DNA of 64,000 nucleotides from Crotalaria pallida. Taxonomy: Eukaryota > Streptophyta > Magnoliopsida > Fabales > Fabaceae. Where the stretch lies: NCBI GenBank assembly GCA_037953625.1, contig CM075651.1, positions 132,956,501 through 133,020,500 on the forward strand. Reading direction: 5' to 3'. The position numbers and the translations under genes were made by a program. The notes under the pieces were generated by a model. That model worked only from the letters and a program-made list of their open reading frames with translations, was not told the origin of the DNA and did no database searches. Within the stretch, counting starts at the first letter, position 1. Every line of letters starts with the position of its first letter. Shown piece by piece: positions 12,090 through 24,052 of this stretch.

Positions 12090-12930
12090 TGAATAAGTGC
12101 TTTGGATGTTTGTTTTAGATATTTTTGGATGTAATTGAGCCAATTATGATTTTTTGATATTTTTGGATATTTTTGGATGTAATTGAGCCACTTATGATTT
12201 TTTGATATTTTTGGATGTAATTGAGTCAATTGAGCCAGTTGAATATGCATATTTTATTATGTTTAATATTTATTTTATTTCATTTATGTATTCGTGGTAT
12301 TCTAGAGTGAAAGAAGTTATTATTTCCGAAACTCATTGTTCAGAATTTTTTTTGTTTTTCCAACATATATCTTTCGGAAAAACCTCACAAAAAGTAATAA
12401 TTTGAGGTCAACCATTTTCCGAAAACCAATTTTCAGAATTTTTCTATAATTTTCCAACATATATCTTTCGGAAAAACCTCATAGAAAGTACGAATTTGAG
12501 ATCAACCATTTTCCGAAAATCATTTTTCAGAACTTTATTTGATTTTCTGAATTATATCTTTCGGAAAAACCTCACAGAAAATCAGAATTTGTGGTCAACC
12601 ATTTCCGAAAATCAATTTTCGGAATTTTAACTGGTTTTTCCAACATTTATATTTCGGAAAAACCAGACTGATTGAAAATATATTGGTTTTTCAAACATTC
12701 CTAATTGAAACGCGACACAAGCATAAATGTACAATCTCCTCCAGAACAAAAAAAAAATAATAGCAAGATAAGAACAATATAATAAGTTTGTCATATTGTA
12801 ATCCACCATAACATAATAAGTTTGTCATATTGTAATCCACCATAACATAACTACCATAATAAGTTTGTGATCCACCTTAACATAACTAACATAATAAGTT
12901 TATGATCCACCATAATAAGTTTGTGATCGA
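12090..12930. repeat. Three blocks of short tandem repeats inside the MULE
   Basis: Block one (about 12115-12240) repeats GATATTTTTGGATGTAATTG about three times. Block two (about 12320-12665) repeats a unit of roughly 105 bp about three and a half times, each with TTTCGGAAAAACC and a GGTCAACCATTTTCCGAAAA motif. Block three (about 12775-12925) repeats ATAATAAGTTTGTGATCCACC variants five times. TTCCGAA/TTCGGAA palindromic words also recur at 11400-11560. No coding content seen. Confidence 0.75.
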
Positions 12931-13063
12931 CAAAATACATGTCTCCCAGCCGCCACATGATCATGACACCAATGTTGCAGTGTGCTGAATCGGATGGCCC
13001 CACCACAACATTTTTTTGTCTCCGCAGCAGCAGTTGTAGCATCGATGCCCAAGTGATCTCTCA

Positions 13064-13879
13064 TCAAATTTCACCGTCATTGGCATTCGGTTTCTTGTGA
13101 CGGATAAATCGGCCGGAAACTGGTACGTGCAGAAGACATGACACGTCATCCAGTGTTATTGTCATCTCGTCGACAGGAAGATGGAATGTGTTGGTATTCT
13201 CATACCAACGCTCGGCAAATGAACTAATTGCTTCCTATCGATTTGCGAATATGACGCTCCAACTAGTGGTGCCAATCCCGAATTTTGAACAATAACCCGC
13301 ACCTCTTCAGGCAAATCCGACACAAGTGGAAGGGACCACTTTCTATTGGTACCTCGTCCCAATGCTCCACGTTCCTGGAAAAAAAACCAACTTTCATTCT
13401 CTAAACAATATAAGAAATATATAAGAAATAAAAAAACAGCTTGGTGTGATTCTTACATTCCCTTGCCATATGTCACGTGCGACATGTTTCTCATACGACT
13501 TTAGCAAAATCATGTTTTGAGGGTCGGGAATCTCCTCATTCTCCTCTTCTTCATCCTCATCATTATCATCGTTTGCCCCTTCTTCATTGTCCTCTTCTTG
13601 CTCACCCTCATCATCATTGTCCTCTTCATTATCCTCTTCATTGTCCTCTTCCTCCTCATCATTTTGCTCAACATCATTTGCATCATCTTCACTTTGATTT
13701 TGCTCATTTTGACCCATTGGTTCTTCTTCGGTATCCTCTTGTGCAACTGGTGCCTGAGAAGATTCTGCCTCTTTTTGAGACTTGGCAGATTTCCCTCTCT
13801 CGCGCCTATAAGAAGCTGTTGGTGGGCGGCGTTCTTTATCATTCCCCGTTATCGAACCGGTGGTTTTGACTCTTGCCAT
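13064..13879 (-). pseudogene. MAIN-like PMD gene fragment carried by the MULE
   Basis: Exon 1 (13879-13457) starts at an ATG and encodes a basic N-terminus followed by a long acidic Glu/Asp/Asn tract. A GT donor follows at 13456. Exon 2 starts at 13374 after a CAG acceptor and encodes NSGLAPLVGASYSQIDR. After a one-base frame change near 13235 it continues ERWYENTNTFHLPVDEMTI and TLDDVSCLLHVPVSGRF, which is the signature PMD block of MAIN/MAIL-type proteins. It then stops at 13064-13066. The C-terminal two thirds of a typical PMD protein is missing. It is antisense to the FAR1-like fragment in the same MULE. Confidence 0.75.
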
Positions 13880-14139
13880 TCCTTAAAACAAACATTATAA
13901 AGCATTTTAAGTTAACATTTTAAATTAACAGTTAATAACATCTATAAATACAACACATAAACCAAACAACAGATCTGAGGCACATTGCAAAAAAAAAACC
14001 TTATGTAACATGCCCAGGCTATACTAATGTGCATAAAAAACAAAAAAAATGCATCAACTAACATGCATAAATCACTAAAAATCAGTGCCCCTAAAACTCA
14101 ACCCCAAAACCCTAAAGTCAAAACAATAACCGCAGAGAG

Positions 14140-14535
14140 ATGATAAGCATTGTATGTGACACTAAAAATTGAATACCTTTGTATGTGCAGAGATGGAAAT
14201 CGAATGTGCAGAGAGGGAAATCGAAAAATAAAAGAGAAACCGAATGTGCAGAAGAAAAACCAAATACCTTTGTTTGTGCAGGAGAAACCGAATGTGCAGA
14301 GAAGTGTGAGAGATGCTTGGTATGTGGAACGAAAATGTGCAGAGAAATGCAGGAGAAACCGAATGTGGGTGGAAGAACATGGAGATGGAACGTGGAGATG
14401 GAAATGTGCAGAGAAGTGCAGGAACGTGGAGATGGAATGTGAACAGTTGTGGAAGAAATAAAGTGGGGTGGGGTGGGGTTTTAGGAAGGGTAAAATGGTC
14501 TCTTTAGTATATTATTGGGGTGGGAGGATAATATG
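14140..14535. other. Right subterminal region of the MULE, purine-rich repeats
   Basis: A GAAACCGAATGTGCAGAGA-type word recurs five or more times between about 14180 and 14420, giving overlapping short ORFs that are artefacts of the repeat. A GGGGTGGGG run precedes the right terminal repeat. I see no gene. Confidence 0.6.
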
Positions 14536-14577
14536 TGGGGTGAAAATTCCAAAACCCTTTCTTTTTACCATATGTTG

Positions 14578-15055
14578 TGTGATGGACTAGACCCTTTTCC
14601 GAGATCACAGGATATCGGGCTTACTCACACCGAGATCATACCACGCAATAGGCCGAGATCCATACCTACCAGGCAAACTGACGTAGCCCAAACGGGTTGA
14701 GCTCGATCCCCCAATTCGGCTCACACACCCCTAAAGCCAGCAAGCACAGGATATCGGTCCCTGAGCCTCTTCGGCTCATATCCTCTTACGGCTCACACTG
14801 GGCTGGACCGCTGGGCCACAACTCTAGCTGGCCCATTAGGGCATCCAGCCACCCCTATAAGTAGTACAGTGCTACATGGGGCTCAGGTACGTTTTCTAAA
14901 CCCTAAGTTCACACTGCACACACAGTGATTAGGGCATCCAGGTTATCCTACTGGTACCTGTGAAACTCAGAGAATCATATAGAAAATCTAGGTCAAACCG
15001 CCTCACTAGGTATCTCATTGTGGCCTTAGTGAACGACCTGATCTAGAACAAGACA
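14578..15055 (+). repeat. 5' LTR of element II
   Basis: 478 bp, TGTGATGG to AAGACA, followed at once by the primer-binding site TTGGCGCCGTCTGTGG. A TATA-like CCTATAAGTAG lies at about 14854-14864. By hand count it differs from the inverted copy at about 17 of 470 positions, roughly 3.6 percent, so the element is older than III and IV. Confidence 0.9.
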
Positions 15056-15110
15056 TTGGCGCCGTCTGTGGAAACGATAAACTTCGATTCCCACCCTCAC
15101 CAAACTCACT

Positions 15111-18100
15111 ATGGAAAACGCAGAAGGAGACCGCCACCCACGCAGAGGAAGGGGACGTCCGCCCAGAGCAGCCGCAGTACCGCCACGGGGAACAGATCTC
15201 CGTCAGCGTCTCTGGGCAAACAGGGTTGTCCAACAACAGCCACTTCTTGAAGATCAGCCTGCGGTTGAGGTCCCGCTTCCGAATCAGCAACTCCAAGTGG
15301 CAGATCCAGTTCAGCCAGCGCAGCCACAACCCGCGGTGATCCCATCCCAAACCCACCTCACGCACACGCACAGTGGCCCCTACACCGTGTATTCAGGAGA
15401 ATCGTCATATCAAGGTGTGAATGGGGGAGGGAGTGTTCCACATCAGCAGTCGGATCACCGCATGGCAGCACACTCCAACCATGCAGAGAACGCATCGCCC
15501 CAACGTCATGGTAATAGAGAACATGAGAATTCTGCTGGCCCCTCTCACCGATCTCGCCGATCGAGCTCGTCTTCTCGGCGACGAGCTGACGAAATCATAG
15601 CCATGATGCGCATGCAGATGCGGATTATGGAGCAACAAGGTCGGGCCATCGCCGATCTGCAGCAACAGTCCATGGCGCGTATGGCCGAACGAGCCCCAGT
15701 ACCAGCTTCGGCTCAAAATTTGGAACCCGTGGTCGAACGAGCCGCGCACCTGGCTCCGACACAAAATCTGGTACATGAGGCTGAACGAGCATTGTTTATG
15801 GCTCCAGGGCAGAATACGGAGCAAAGGGTCGAACGAGCACCAATAATGGCTCCGACACGGCAAGATCCACCTCGATCATTGCCAAGCAGTGGCTCTCTCA
15901 TGAGGGAAGAGATCACCCTCCCTCCTCCGCCACCCCTGAATCCGGACCTTGAGCCCGAACAGGAGCATCCAGGTCACCGTTTTACTCCGTATATAATGGC
16001 GTTCGAGACTCCGCAGGGATTTCTCGGACCCAGCAACATTAAAAGGTATGACGGTCTCTCTGATCCTAATGATCACATTCTGGATTTTGAAGGGGCAATG
16101 AACTTTTATGGAGGGGGAGATCAGATGAAATGTAGAGCGTTCTCCATGACCCTTCAAGCACCAGTTCTGAGATGGTACGCATCCCTCCCTCCGAATTCGA
16201 TTAATTCATGGAAAGAGTTGAAAGGGGTGTTCCTGAATAGGTACACCGCCAGTTGCATCCAGCCCAAGTCGGATCACACGCTGCCAACGGTGACTCAAAA
16301 GCCAGGAGAGAGCCTAAGGGATTATCTCAACCGTTTCCACCATGAGTCGAGTTTGATACCCAATCTCGAACCAGGGGTGGCTGTCCTGCTCTTCACCCAA
16401 GGATTGGCCCCATGCGATTTCAGGAAAGCCCTTATCGGGAAACCACCCCGAGATATGGCCGAACTCCGGTAGCGTTCTAATAAGTTCATCAATCTTGAGG
16501 AATTTGACATAGGACAGTCTAGTGGACTGGCCCGTAACCAAGGCGACCTCGGACAGGAGGAACGTTCAAATCCTCGAGGTCGGCCTCGTAGGGAAGACAG
16601 AGAAGGACAACGACCTCCTCCGCCACCCCCACAACCTCTTCCTCGAAAATTCAACGCCTACACTCCGCTCAATGCACCTAGGTCTCAGATTTGGAAGGAG
16701 ACGATGCAAACCGATCTCAGAAATGTTGGTAGACCACCCTATCTCAGGAATCAAAAACACGTGAATAGGAACAAATACTGTGATTTCCATGAAGGTTATG
16801 GCCACAACACAGACCAGTGTACTTGGCTCCGGGATGCCATTGAGGAATTGATTCGCGAGGGAAAACTACAACGTTATGTTAAGGAGGCAATGGAAAAAAT
16901 ACCTTGAAGAAGAACCCCAAGCCCTGACAAGGGGAAGAGGAGAAGGGAATCCACTCCAGAAAAGAAGCAGGAAAGCCGAGGTCAGGTGAATATCGTCACT
17001 GTCGACGAACTTGACAAGTCACAGAAGAACCTCACCATCCAAACAATTTCTGAAGGCTTTGCTGGAGGCGGTGAGCATCGTTCCGAGCGAAAAAGATATG
17101 TTAATCAGGTGTTAGCAGTCCATAATCGTCTTATTCGGAAGAAACCTTCTCGGAATATTCCGATCAGTTTCTCGGACAAGGACATGGAGGGGGTCCTCCC
17201 GGACCATAATGACCCGATGGTTATCTCAGCCAGAATTGGAAATTTTGATGTCGCCAGAGTCTTCGTCGATCAGGGTAGCTCTGCTGACATCCTCTTTTTA
17301 CATGCTTTTTCTAAGATGAAGTTTCGTCTAGATGACTTGGAAGAATTTGAGGGGAATTTGATCAACTTTACAGGGGATTCAATAAGACCCCTAGGCGTGA
17401 TTAAGCTCCCAATGACCATGGGAAACCAGCCCGCCACCAGAACAGAGATCATTAAGTTCTTGGTGGTAGACTGTCCGTCAGCATATAATGTCATTCTCGG
17501 CAGAACGTGTCTTCAGGCTTTCGGGGCGGTAGTGTCCACCGTCCACTTAGCCATAAAGTTTGTAGGAGCAGATGACACAGTGGTCACGATAAGGGCTGCG
17601 CAGGAGGAGGCGCGTCTATGCTACAACGCCAGTCTCGGGAAATTAAAAAAGGAAAAGAACGAAGTGGAAAAGATTTCTCAGGGGCCGGTGTCCAGGGGAA
17701 GAGTTCTCCTTGCCGAATTGGATGTTAGGGCCGAACAGGATGACCTCCGACCTCAACCGCAGGGATGTTGGGAACCTGTCCCAATTGATCCGTCCAACAG
17801 CCTAAAGACGGTCCAAGTCGGTACCAACATCCCAACCTCCATCCGAGAAGAGATAATCGCGCTTTTGCGTCTCAACAAGGACTTATTTGCCTGGACCTCG
17901 GCTGATATGCCGGGTATTGACCCGAACTTCATCTGCCATCGACTTAGCGTGGACCCCAAAGCTAAGCCAGTGGCACAAAGGAAAAGGCGGGTTGGTATCG
18001 AGAAGTCCAGGGCCATCCAGGAAAAGGTGTCGGAGTTATTGGAAGCCGGCTTTATCAGAGAAGTCTCGTACTCTGAGTGGTTGTCTAATACAGTTTTGGT

Positions 18101-20948
18101 TAAGAAGTCCAATGGTAAATGGCGGATGTGCGTGGACTACACGAACCTCAACAAGGCGTGTCCAAAAGACCAGTACCCTTTGCCCATCATTGATCAGCTG
18201 GTTGACAATTCTGCAGGTTACCAGCTCCTTTCTTTTATGGATGCATACTCGGGATACAACCAAATACCGATGTATCCGCCCGATCAGGATAAAATAGCCT
18301 TTATCACCGAGAAGGCCACGTACTGTTATACAGTCATGCCTTTCGGTCTAAAGAACGCTGGTGCAACGTACCAAAGGATGATGAATAGAGTATTTGATGG
18401 GTTAATTGAACCGACGATGGAAGTGTATATAGACGACATGATCACCAAGAGAAAATCAAAGAGCAACCACGCGCAAGATTTGGAAGCAGTACTAGCCCGG
18501 GTTAGGAAGCATAACATGAGGCTGAACCCCGAGAAGTGCACGTTTGGAGTCCCCGCCGGGGCTTTCCTCGGTTTCATGTTGACAGAACGCGGGATCGAGG
18601 CGAATCCCGACAAGTGCAAGGCTGTTCTCGAAATGAGAAGCCCAAAGAATATCAAAGAGGTTCAGCAGTTAACCGGCCGACTTGCCGCACTTTCTTGTTT
18701 CCTACCCCAGGCCGCAAAGAAAGCGCTTCCTTGGTACCAGTTACTGAAAAAGAATGTTGATTTTGTTTGGGACAAGAAGTGCGAGATAGCCTTCTCTGCA
18801 ATCAAAGATTTTCTCTCTGCTCCCCCAATTTTGTCTAGTCCCCAAGCTGGGGAAAAGCTTGTCCTATACCTTTCGGTAGGAGATTTGGCAGTGAGCTTGG
18901 CTCTGGTAAGGGAGGAGTCCAGGCTGGAATTCCCAGTTTACTTTGTCAGCCGAGCTCTCCAGGGTCCCGAGATCAGGTACTCGAAGATTGAAAAATGTGC
19001 CTTTTGTTTGGTCTTGTCGGCAAGGCGACTTCGACAGTACTTCCAGTGTCATCCAATTGAGGTAAGAACTGCTCAGCCAATTAGGCAGATTATACAAAAG
19101 CCAGATTTAGCAGGAAGGATGATGGCTTAGTCAGTCGAGCTGTCTGAGTTCGAAATTTCATATGAGCCGAGGAGAGCTATCAAATCCCAGGCTCTGGCTA
19201 ATTTTGTCTTTGAGTTTACCGAGCCTAATGAGCGTTCGAACACGGCCGTTTGGAAGATTTATGTAGATGGCTCCAGTAACAAGAAGGGAGCAGGAGCAGG
19301 TGTGATAGTAGAGAACTCGGAAGGCGTTAATATTGAGTACTCGCTAAAGTTCGAGTTCACTACTTCCAATAATCAGGCTGAGTACGAGGCTGTGATAGCT
19401 GGCCTTCGAACTGCAAAGGAGCTCGAAGCAAATGAAGTTCAAATTCTCAGCGACTCACAGCTTGTGGTCTCGCAGATTTCCGGGCAATATCAGGCTAAAG
19501 AGCCAATTTTGCAGAAATATTTGGAGAAAGTGAAGGAGTTGGCATCAAATTTTTCTCGCTTCTCAATATCTCATATTCCCAGATGCTCAAATGAAAGGGC
19601 TGATGTCCTTTCCAAGTTGGCAAGCACTAAGGGCACTGGAAACAATAAAAGCATCATACAGGAAGAAATATCTGGACCCAGTGTTGTTTTGGCGATCTCC
19701 ATCTCACCCGACTGGATGACCCCTATTCGGTCATTCGTGGAACATGGTTTACTTCCTTTTGATCAGCAGGAAGCCAAAAAAACTTGTGAAAAGGCAGCCC
19801 ATTACGTGTTAATGAGGAATATTCTGTACAGAAGAGGGGTTGCGTCACCTTTGCTTCGTTGCCTCGGCAAGGATGAGGCCGAGATGGTTCTGAACGAGGT
19901 CCACGGCGGAATCGCTAGTCACCATTTGGGAGGAAAATATTTGGCCAGAAAGATCCTCCGGGCTGGTTATTACTGGCCGACTTTGATGACTGACTACATT
20001 GACCATGTTCGACGCTGCCCACAGTGTCAACATCACAGCGACTTATACCGCCGACCTCCAAAGGAGTTGCACTCTTTGGCCTCACCATGGCCCTTTTACA
20101 TGTGGGGTATGGACATAATGGGTAAGTTCCCAAAAGCCCCAGGTCAACTGATATATGTGGTCGTCGTCGTTGATTACTTCACGAAGTGGATAGAAGCAGA
20201 GGCATTAGCCACCATCTCGTCACTGAAAATACAAAAATTCTTTCTCAAAAATGTAATAGCTCGTTTTGGTGTTCCACACTCTATTGTAACTGATAACGGC
20301 ACCCAGTTCACAGCAGACACTTTCCAGGACTTGGCAGAACATTTGCACATTTCACATCATTTCTCCTCGGTTGAACACCCACAGTCCAATGGACAAGCCG
20401 AATCCGCGAATAAAGCTATCCTTTCTGGTTAGAAGAAGAGGTTACTGGCGGCTGAGGGAGCCTGGGCCGACTTGTTACCTGAGATCCTCTGGTCCTTGAG
20501 GACGACGGTATAGAGCTCAACAGGCGAAACACCGTTCAGACTCACCTATGGTTGCAATGCGGTGATTCCTGTGGAATGCCGACTTCCTACCTTCCGCATG
20601 CTTGACAGACCCGAGGAAACTAACAACGCGTTGCTAAGAGAGGAGTTAATTTTAAGCGAAGAAATCCAAGAAAAGCCTGCAGAACTGGAAAGGAAAGCTA
20701 AGGAGAGGCAGGAGAAACAGTATAACAGAGGGGTAACTCCGAGATCATTCGAGGTTGGAGATCTGGTCCTACGCCGTGCGGGTATAGGTTTGAAGAACGC
20801 CATAGAAGGAAAGTTTGCTCAGAATTGGGAAGGGTCGTACAGGGTTGTATCTAAAACAGGCTCGGGAGCCTACAGACTGGAAACCCTTGGTGGCGCCGAG
20901 ATCAAAAACAGTTGGAACACGACGAAACTCAGAGCCTATTTCAGTTGA
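15111..20948 (+). pseudogene. Element II gag-pol polyprotein, one frame with five nonsense codons
   Basis: 1946 codons from ATG 15111 to the stop ending at 20948. In-frame stops end at 16472, 16907, 19130, 20432 and 20513; no frameshift. Domains: proline/glutamine-rich N-terminus; gag core with FTPYIMAFETP and LNRYTASC (about residues 295-450); a CX2HX4HX4C zinc knuckle (CDFHEGYGHNTDQC, about 16782-16823); protease DQGSSAD (about 17266); RT with CVDYTNLNKACPKDQYPLP and YIDD (about 18427-18438, residue 1106); RNase H starting IYVDGSS (19258) with E, D, D partners; integrase with a zinc-binding segment ending in CPQCQ; and catalytic D, D (TDNGTQF, about 20290) and E intact. The C-terminal WEGSYRVVSKTGSGAYRLE motif is typical of this lineage. 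Inactive. Confidence 0.92.
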
Positions 20949-21388
20949 AAGTTCAGCAGGACCGACCACTAGTTCTTCCTCCATGCTTTATCTTTTTTGA
21001 TAATTATTTTGCTCAGAACTCTTGTACTTTCTCTTAGGTTTTGTTTGCTTTAAAATTCAGTCACTTATTTTTAGACTTTGAATAATGCTGCATATTCATG
21101 TACTAACAACATTTCAATTTCAATAAATAGTACATTTTGCAGTTTCAATTACTTTTGTTTCCTATATCTTAAACATGCGCCATGTACATGCCTTTCCATT
21201 TTTGGCTAGCCACCTGAATGGGACTGTGCGATTTATACACAGCACCTCTTTTCAGAGGAAAGCTTATAAATTTTCGTTCATCAAGACATTAAATTGTTTG
21301 TGGATAAAGATGTGCACAATAATAAGTTATGAAGCAGAAATCAGTTTAACAGAAATCATGTCAGCTGTCCAGCATAAGGGACTTACGC
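20949..21388. other. Convergent spacer of element II
   Basis: 440 bp between the gag-pol stop and the stop of the convergent minus-strand gene. AT-rich; both transcripts should end in or run through it. No gene seen. Confidence 0.6.
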
Positions 21389-23659
21389 TCATTCCTCAAT
21401 ATCAGAGAGCACAACCGAGTTAGGGCTAAAAACAGGCTTATCCTTCTCAGCCAGTGGATCAGGCAGATCATCACGAGTCAGATCGACCTCGGCATTATCA
21501 TTGTTCGTGTCCACGATCTTGTCGCCATTGACTCCGTACTCGGGATGAGCCCCGACATACTGCAGCCGCAATCCCGGATTCAACACTTGTATCTGCTCCA
21601 CTGCATTTGCAAATAGAGCGTCGACTGCCACTTCCAAGTTGAACTCGGCCTTCGCCGCAACAGTCTTGTGTTTCAGGGCTTGGACGGCTCGCTTCTTCAG
21701 CATTCCCCTGACCTTCTCCACCTCGGCCTCACTGTCAGCTTTTTGCTTGGCCAACTTTTCCTCATAGGTTTTTTGCAAGTCGGCCAATTGTTTCTTGGCC
21801 TCAGCAGCTTCCTTCTCGGCCTCTGCAAGTCTCCCAAGCTCATTCTTAGCCTTGGACGAGAAACCCGCCTCGGCGTCACTGGAAGCACTCGCAATCGCCG
21901 TCATCAGGATCGCCGAACGGTGAAGATGCTCGGCCAGATTTTCTGCTACCTTCTTCCAGTCAGCAGCTGTCAGTTTGCCTAAGTCCAGAGGCTCACTGAA
22001 GGTTGCTCGGATAGCCACAGTATCATTCGAGGTCGTTATCTCGGCCCGGTTAGGAGTTGAATTTTGAACCTCGGTTTCTAGAGTACCAATATCGGTTGAA
22101 GTATCCGGTAAGACGATAGCGGAAGGTGTGGGCCGAGGTGGCGTCCCAGTAACTTCAGGCCTCTTTCTCTTCCGCATAGCCGCGGCCGAGAGCATCCTTT
22201 CTGCTTTGCTAGCCATATCTTCACCAGTGCTTGATGTGCCTTCTGAGGACGTTTCGCAAACCGAGGTCAATTTCGACTTAACTTTTCTTCTCTGCTCCGC
22301 GAGAACGGTGGGGTCTACGTCTTCAACCTCTTTCCAATAGTTAACTACAAGAAACAGAGCAGAGAATTAAAAAAAAACAGTTATATATATTTTACCAATT
22401 TCCGAGGACACTGATTCCTCGGCACAAGTGATGATTCGCCGAATGTCCAATTGCGCCCACTCTTTAGCTCTTTCTTTATATTCATTGAAAAAATGCTTAG
22501 TGGTCAACAATCCGGTCGGCGAAAGAGGGGTCGACGTCCAATTCCGCGGGGTCGCATGACGAGTATAAAAGTCGGTATTCCATTGAAGGGGAAACTTGGG
22601 GCCGTCTTCGGCGCGGAACCAAGGTCGACCCGTTCCGACGTACTGATACTTAAAGAACCTTGGTTTGAAGTTTTTCCACGATTCATGGAACTTGGCAAAT
22701 AAAATATAGTAAGAACGACTTTTCACCGACACCCACAACTTGCCGGATTTGCCAGCTTCCTTAACGGTCACATGGGGGTTGAATAGCCAAAAGAAAAGTT
22801 TCGCCGTGCATACCAACGCTTTCGCACGACAATATCTTTCGAATGCTCGCAGGAATGCCCAAGCATTAGGATGCAGTTGGGTAGGCGCAACTCCAAGAGT
22901 ATTCAGAACTCTAATTTCCAGGGCGGTGAACGGTAAGCGTATGCCGAGAGTAACCATCATGTCTTCGTATAAATAGAAGGTGTTATCGTCTGTCACCGAG
23001 CATACCCGATCATTAGCCGAACACGGTAATACTTTGTACGAAGTCCCAGCTCGGTCCTCGGGACAAGGAAGCAAAAATTGACGAACCGAGTTGACGCTCT
23101 CCTCGGTACATATTGTGGATTGAATACCCAGCACCTCGCGGTCCACCCACGGGTATTGATCGGCATCCGATGGCGCTGGGTAAGCGGCAGGATCTTTCAC
23201 CACTTTTCGAGGAGCCATCCAACCTGAAGAAGAAGAGGAGAGCTCGGTGTTAAAATTATGGGTAACAAATAGTAACCCCTCCTTGAAACCCCGAGCAGTG
23301 GTGCCAAGTGGCGAACACCTCCCCTCTACTTCTACTCCTCTTTCCCAGGATCTCTTTCGCTGTTCGTCCCTCACCATATGCTCATAGTCGGCTCTCTCCT
23401 CGCCGACCCTAATCTCGGCATCAACATATAATCTAATGTTCTCTCTTCTCTCAGTTATGGACATTGGATAATAAGAGTCGATAGGTTCAACATCCTCCAC
23501 CACAGCCTCGTGTTTCCTAAGGTAAATACTACGAGGGCGAGGATGTGGGACAATTTCAACAGAATCGGTGGATGAAGAGGAACCACCCTCACTATCATCA
23601 TCGCTACTGGTGCCAAGATCAACCACCCCGCATCATTTCTTGAACCACTCCCCACTCAT
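21389..23659 (-). pseudogene. Convergent gene of element II (gypsy-type 'transposase' domain plus coiled coil), early stop
   Basis: Exon 1 runs 23659-22396 and exon 2 22344-21389. The GT-AG intron is only 51 bp and in phase 1. The ATG at 23659 (MSGEWFKK) aligns in position with the MSINW starts of the same gene in elements III and IV, but a TGA at 23633-23635 stops it after eight codons; the rest of the frame is open. Exon 1 carries a Ser/Asp-rich segment and then the conserved APTQLHPNAWAFLRAF and WVSVKSR...FAKFHESW blocks. These fit the Pfam gypsy-type transposon domain PF04195 as I know it. Exon 2 is basic, then an Ala/Glu/Lys-rich coiled coil (about 21980-21690), and ends VVLSDIEE. Function unknown. 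Confidence 0.75.
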
Positions 23660-23680
23660 GACTGCTATGAACTCCCCAAA

Positions 23681-23815
23681 GAACCCAGAACCCAAAAATC
23701 CAGCAATAACTCCCAAAAGAACCCAGAACCCAAAAATCCAGCAATAACTCCCAAAAGAACCCAGGAACCCAAAATCCAGAAACAACTCCCCAGAGAACCC
23801 AGGACGCAGAAATCC
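23681..23815. repeat. 38-bp tandem repeat upstream of the convergent gene of element II
   Basis: Units start at 23681, 23719 and 23757 (GAACCCAGAACCC...), the first two identical and the third diverged, with a partial fourth near 23793. Lies just upstream of the convergent gene's ATG. Confidence 0.85.
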
Positions 23816-24052
23816 AGAAATATAAAACCCAAAATGCAGAAACTCAAAGGAATACCCCAAACCAAGCAACCCCAGACAGCGAAGGTCTAAGATAAAAGAA
23901 GAAATAGAAGTAGAAGAAGAACAGTGGTGTACCTGCTGAAGTGGGAGATTGGGAGAAGAGGAACGCTTCGCTGCTGAAGTGGTGAATTCGCAAACGATAA
24001 TGAACAATGGGGAGCAGAAGAGCTTTCTTTCACATGCAACGAATAGCTTTCT

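Larger units (their letters stand above)
11012..14557. mobile_element. Mutator-like transposon (MULE) with 9-bp target duplication
   Basis: The ends are inverted repeats: 11012-11033 and 14536-14557 match over 22 bp with one mismatch (core TTTTGGAATTTTCACCCCA), with weaker similarity further in. The 9-bp TTTCTTTTT directly flanks both ends (11003-11011 and 14558-14566), the size expected for Mutator elements. Inside are a FAR1/MULE N-terminal fragment on plus and a PMD (MAIN-like) gene on minus, with AT-rich repeats between. There is no catalytic transposase core, so the element is non-autonomous and looks like a gene-carrying MULE. Confidence 0.9.

Noticed and set aside
13394..13879. Stand-alone acidic protein gene
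   Set aside because: It is exon 1 of the MAIN-like PMD fragment, followed by a GT donor and a PMD-coding exon.
13477..13900. His- or Ile/Leu-rich membrane-like proteins on plus
   Set aside because: Antisense shadows of the Glu/Asp tract of the PMD fragment.
14150..14510. Small coding genes in all three plus-strand frames
   Set aside because: They are translations of a short purine-rich repeat in the MULE end.
23633..24007. Gly/Phe-rich secreted protein on minus
   Set aside because: Generated by the 38-bp tandem repeat upstream of the convergent gene; only its last eight codons belong to that gene.
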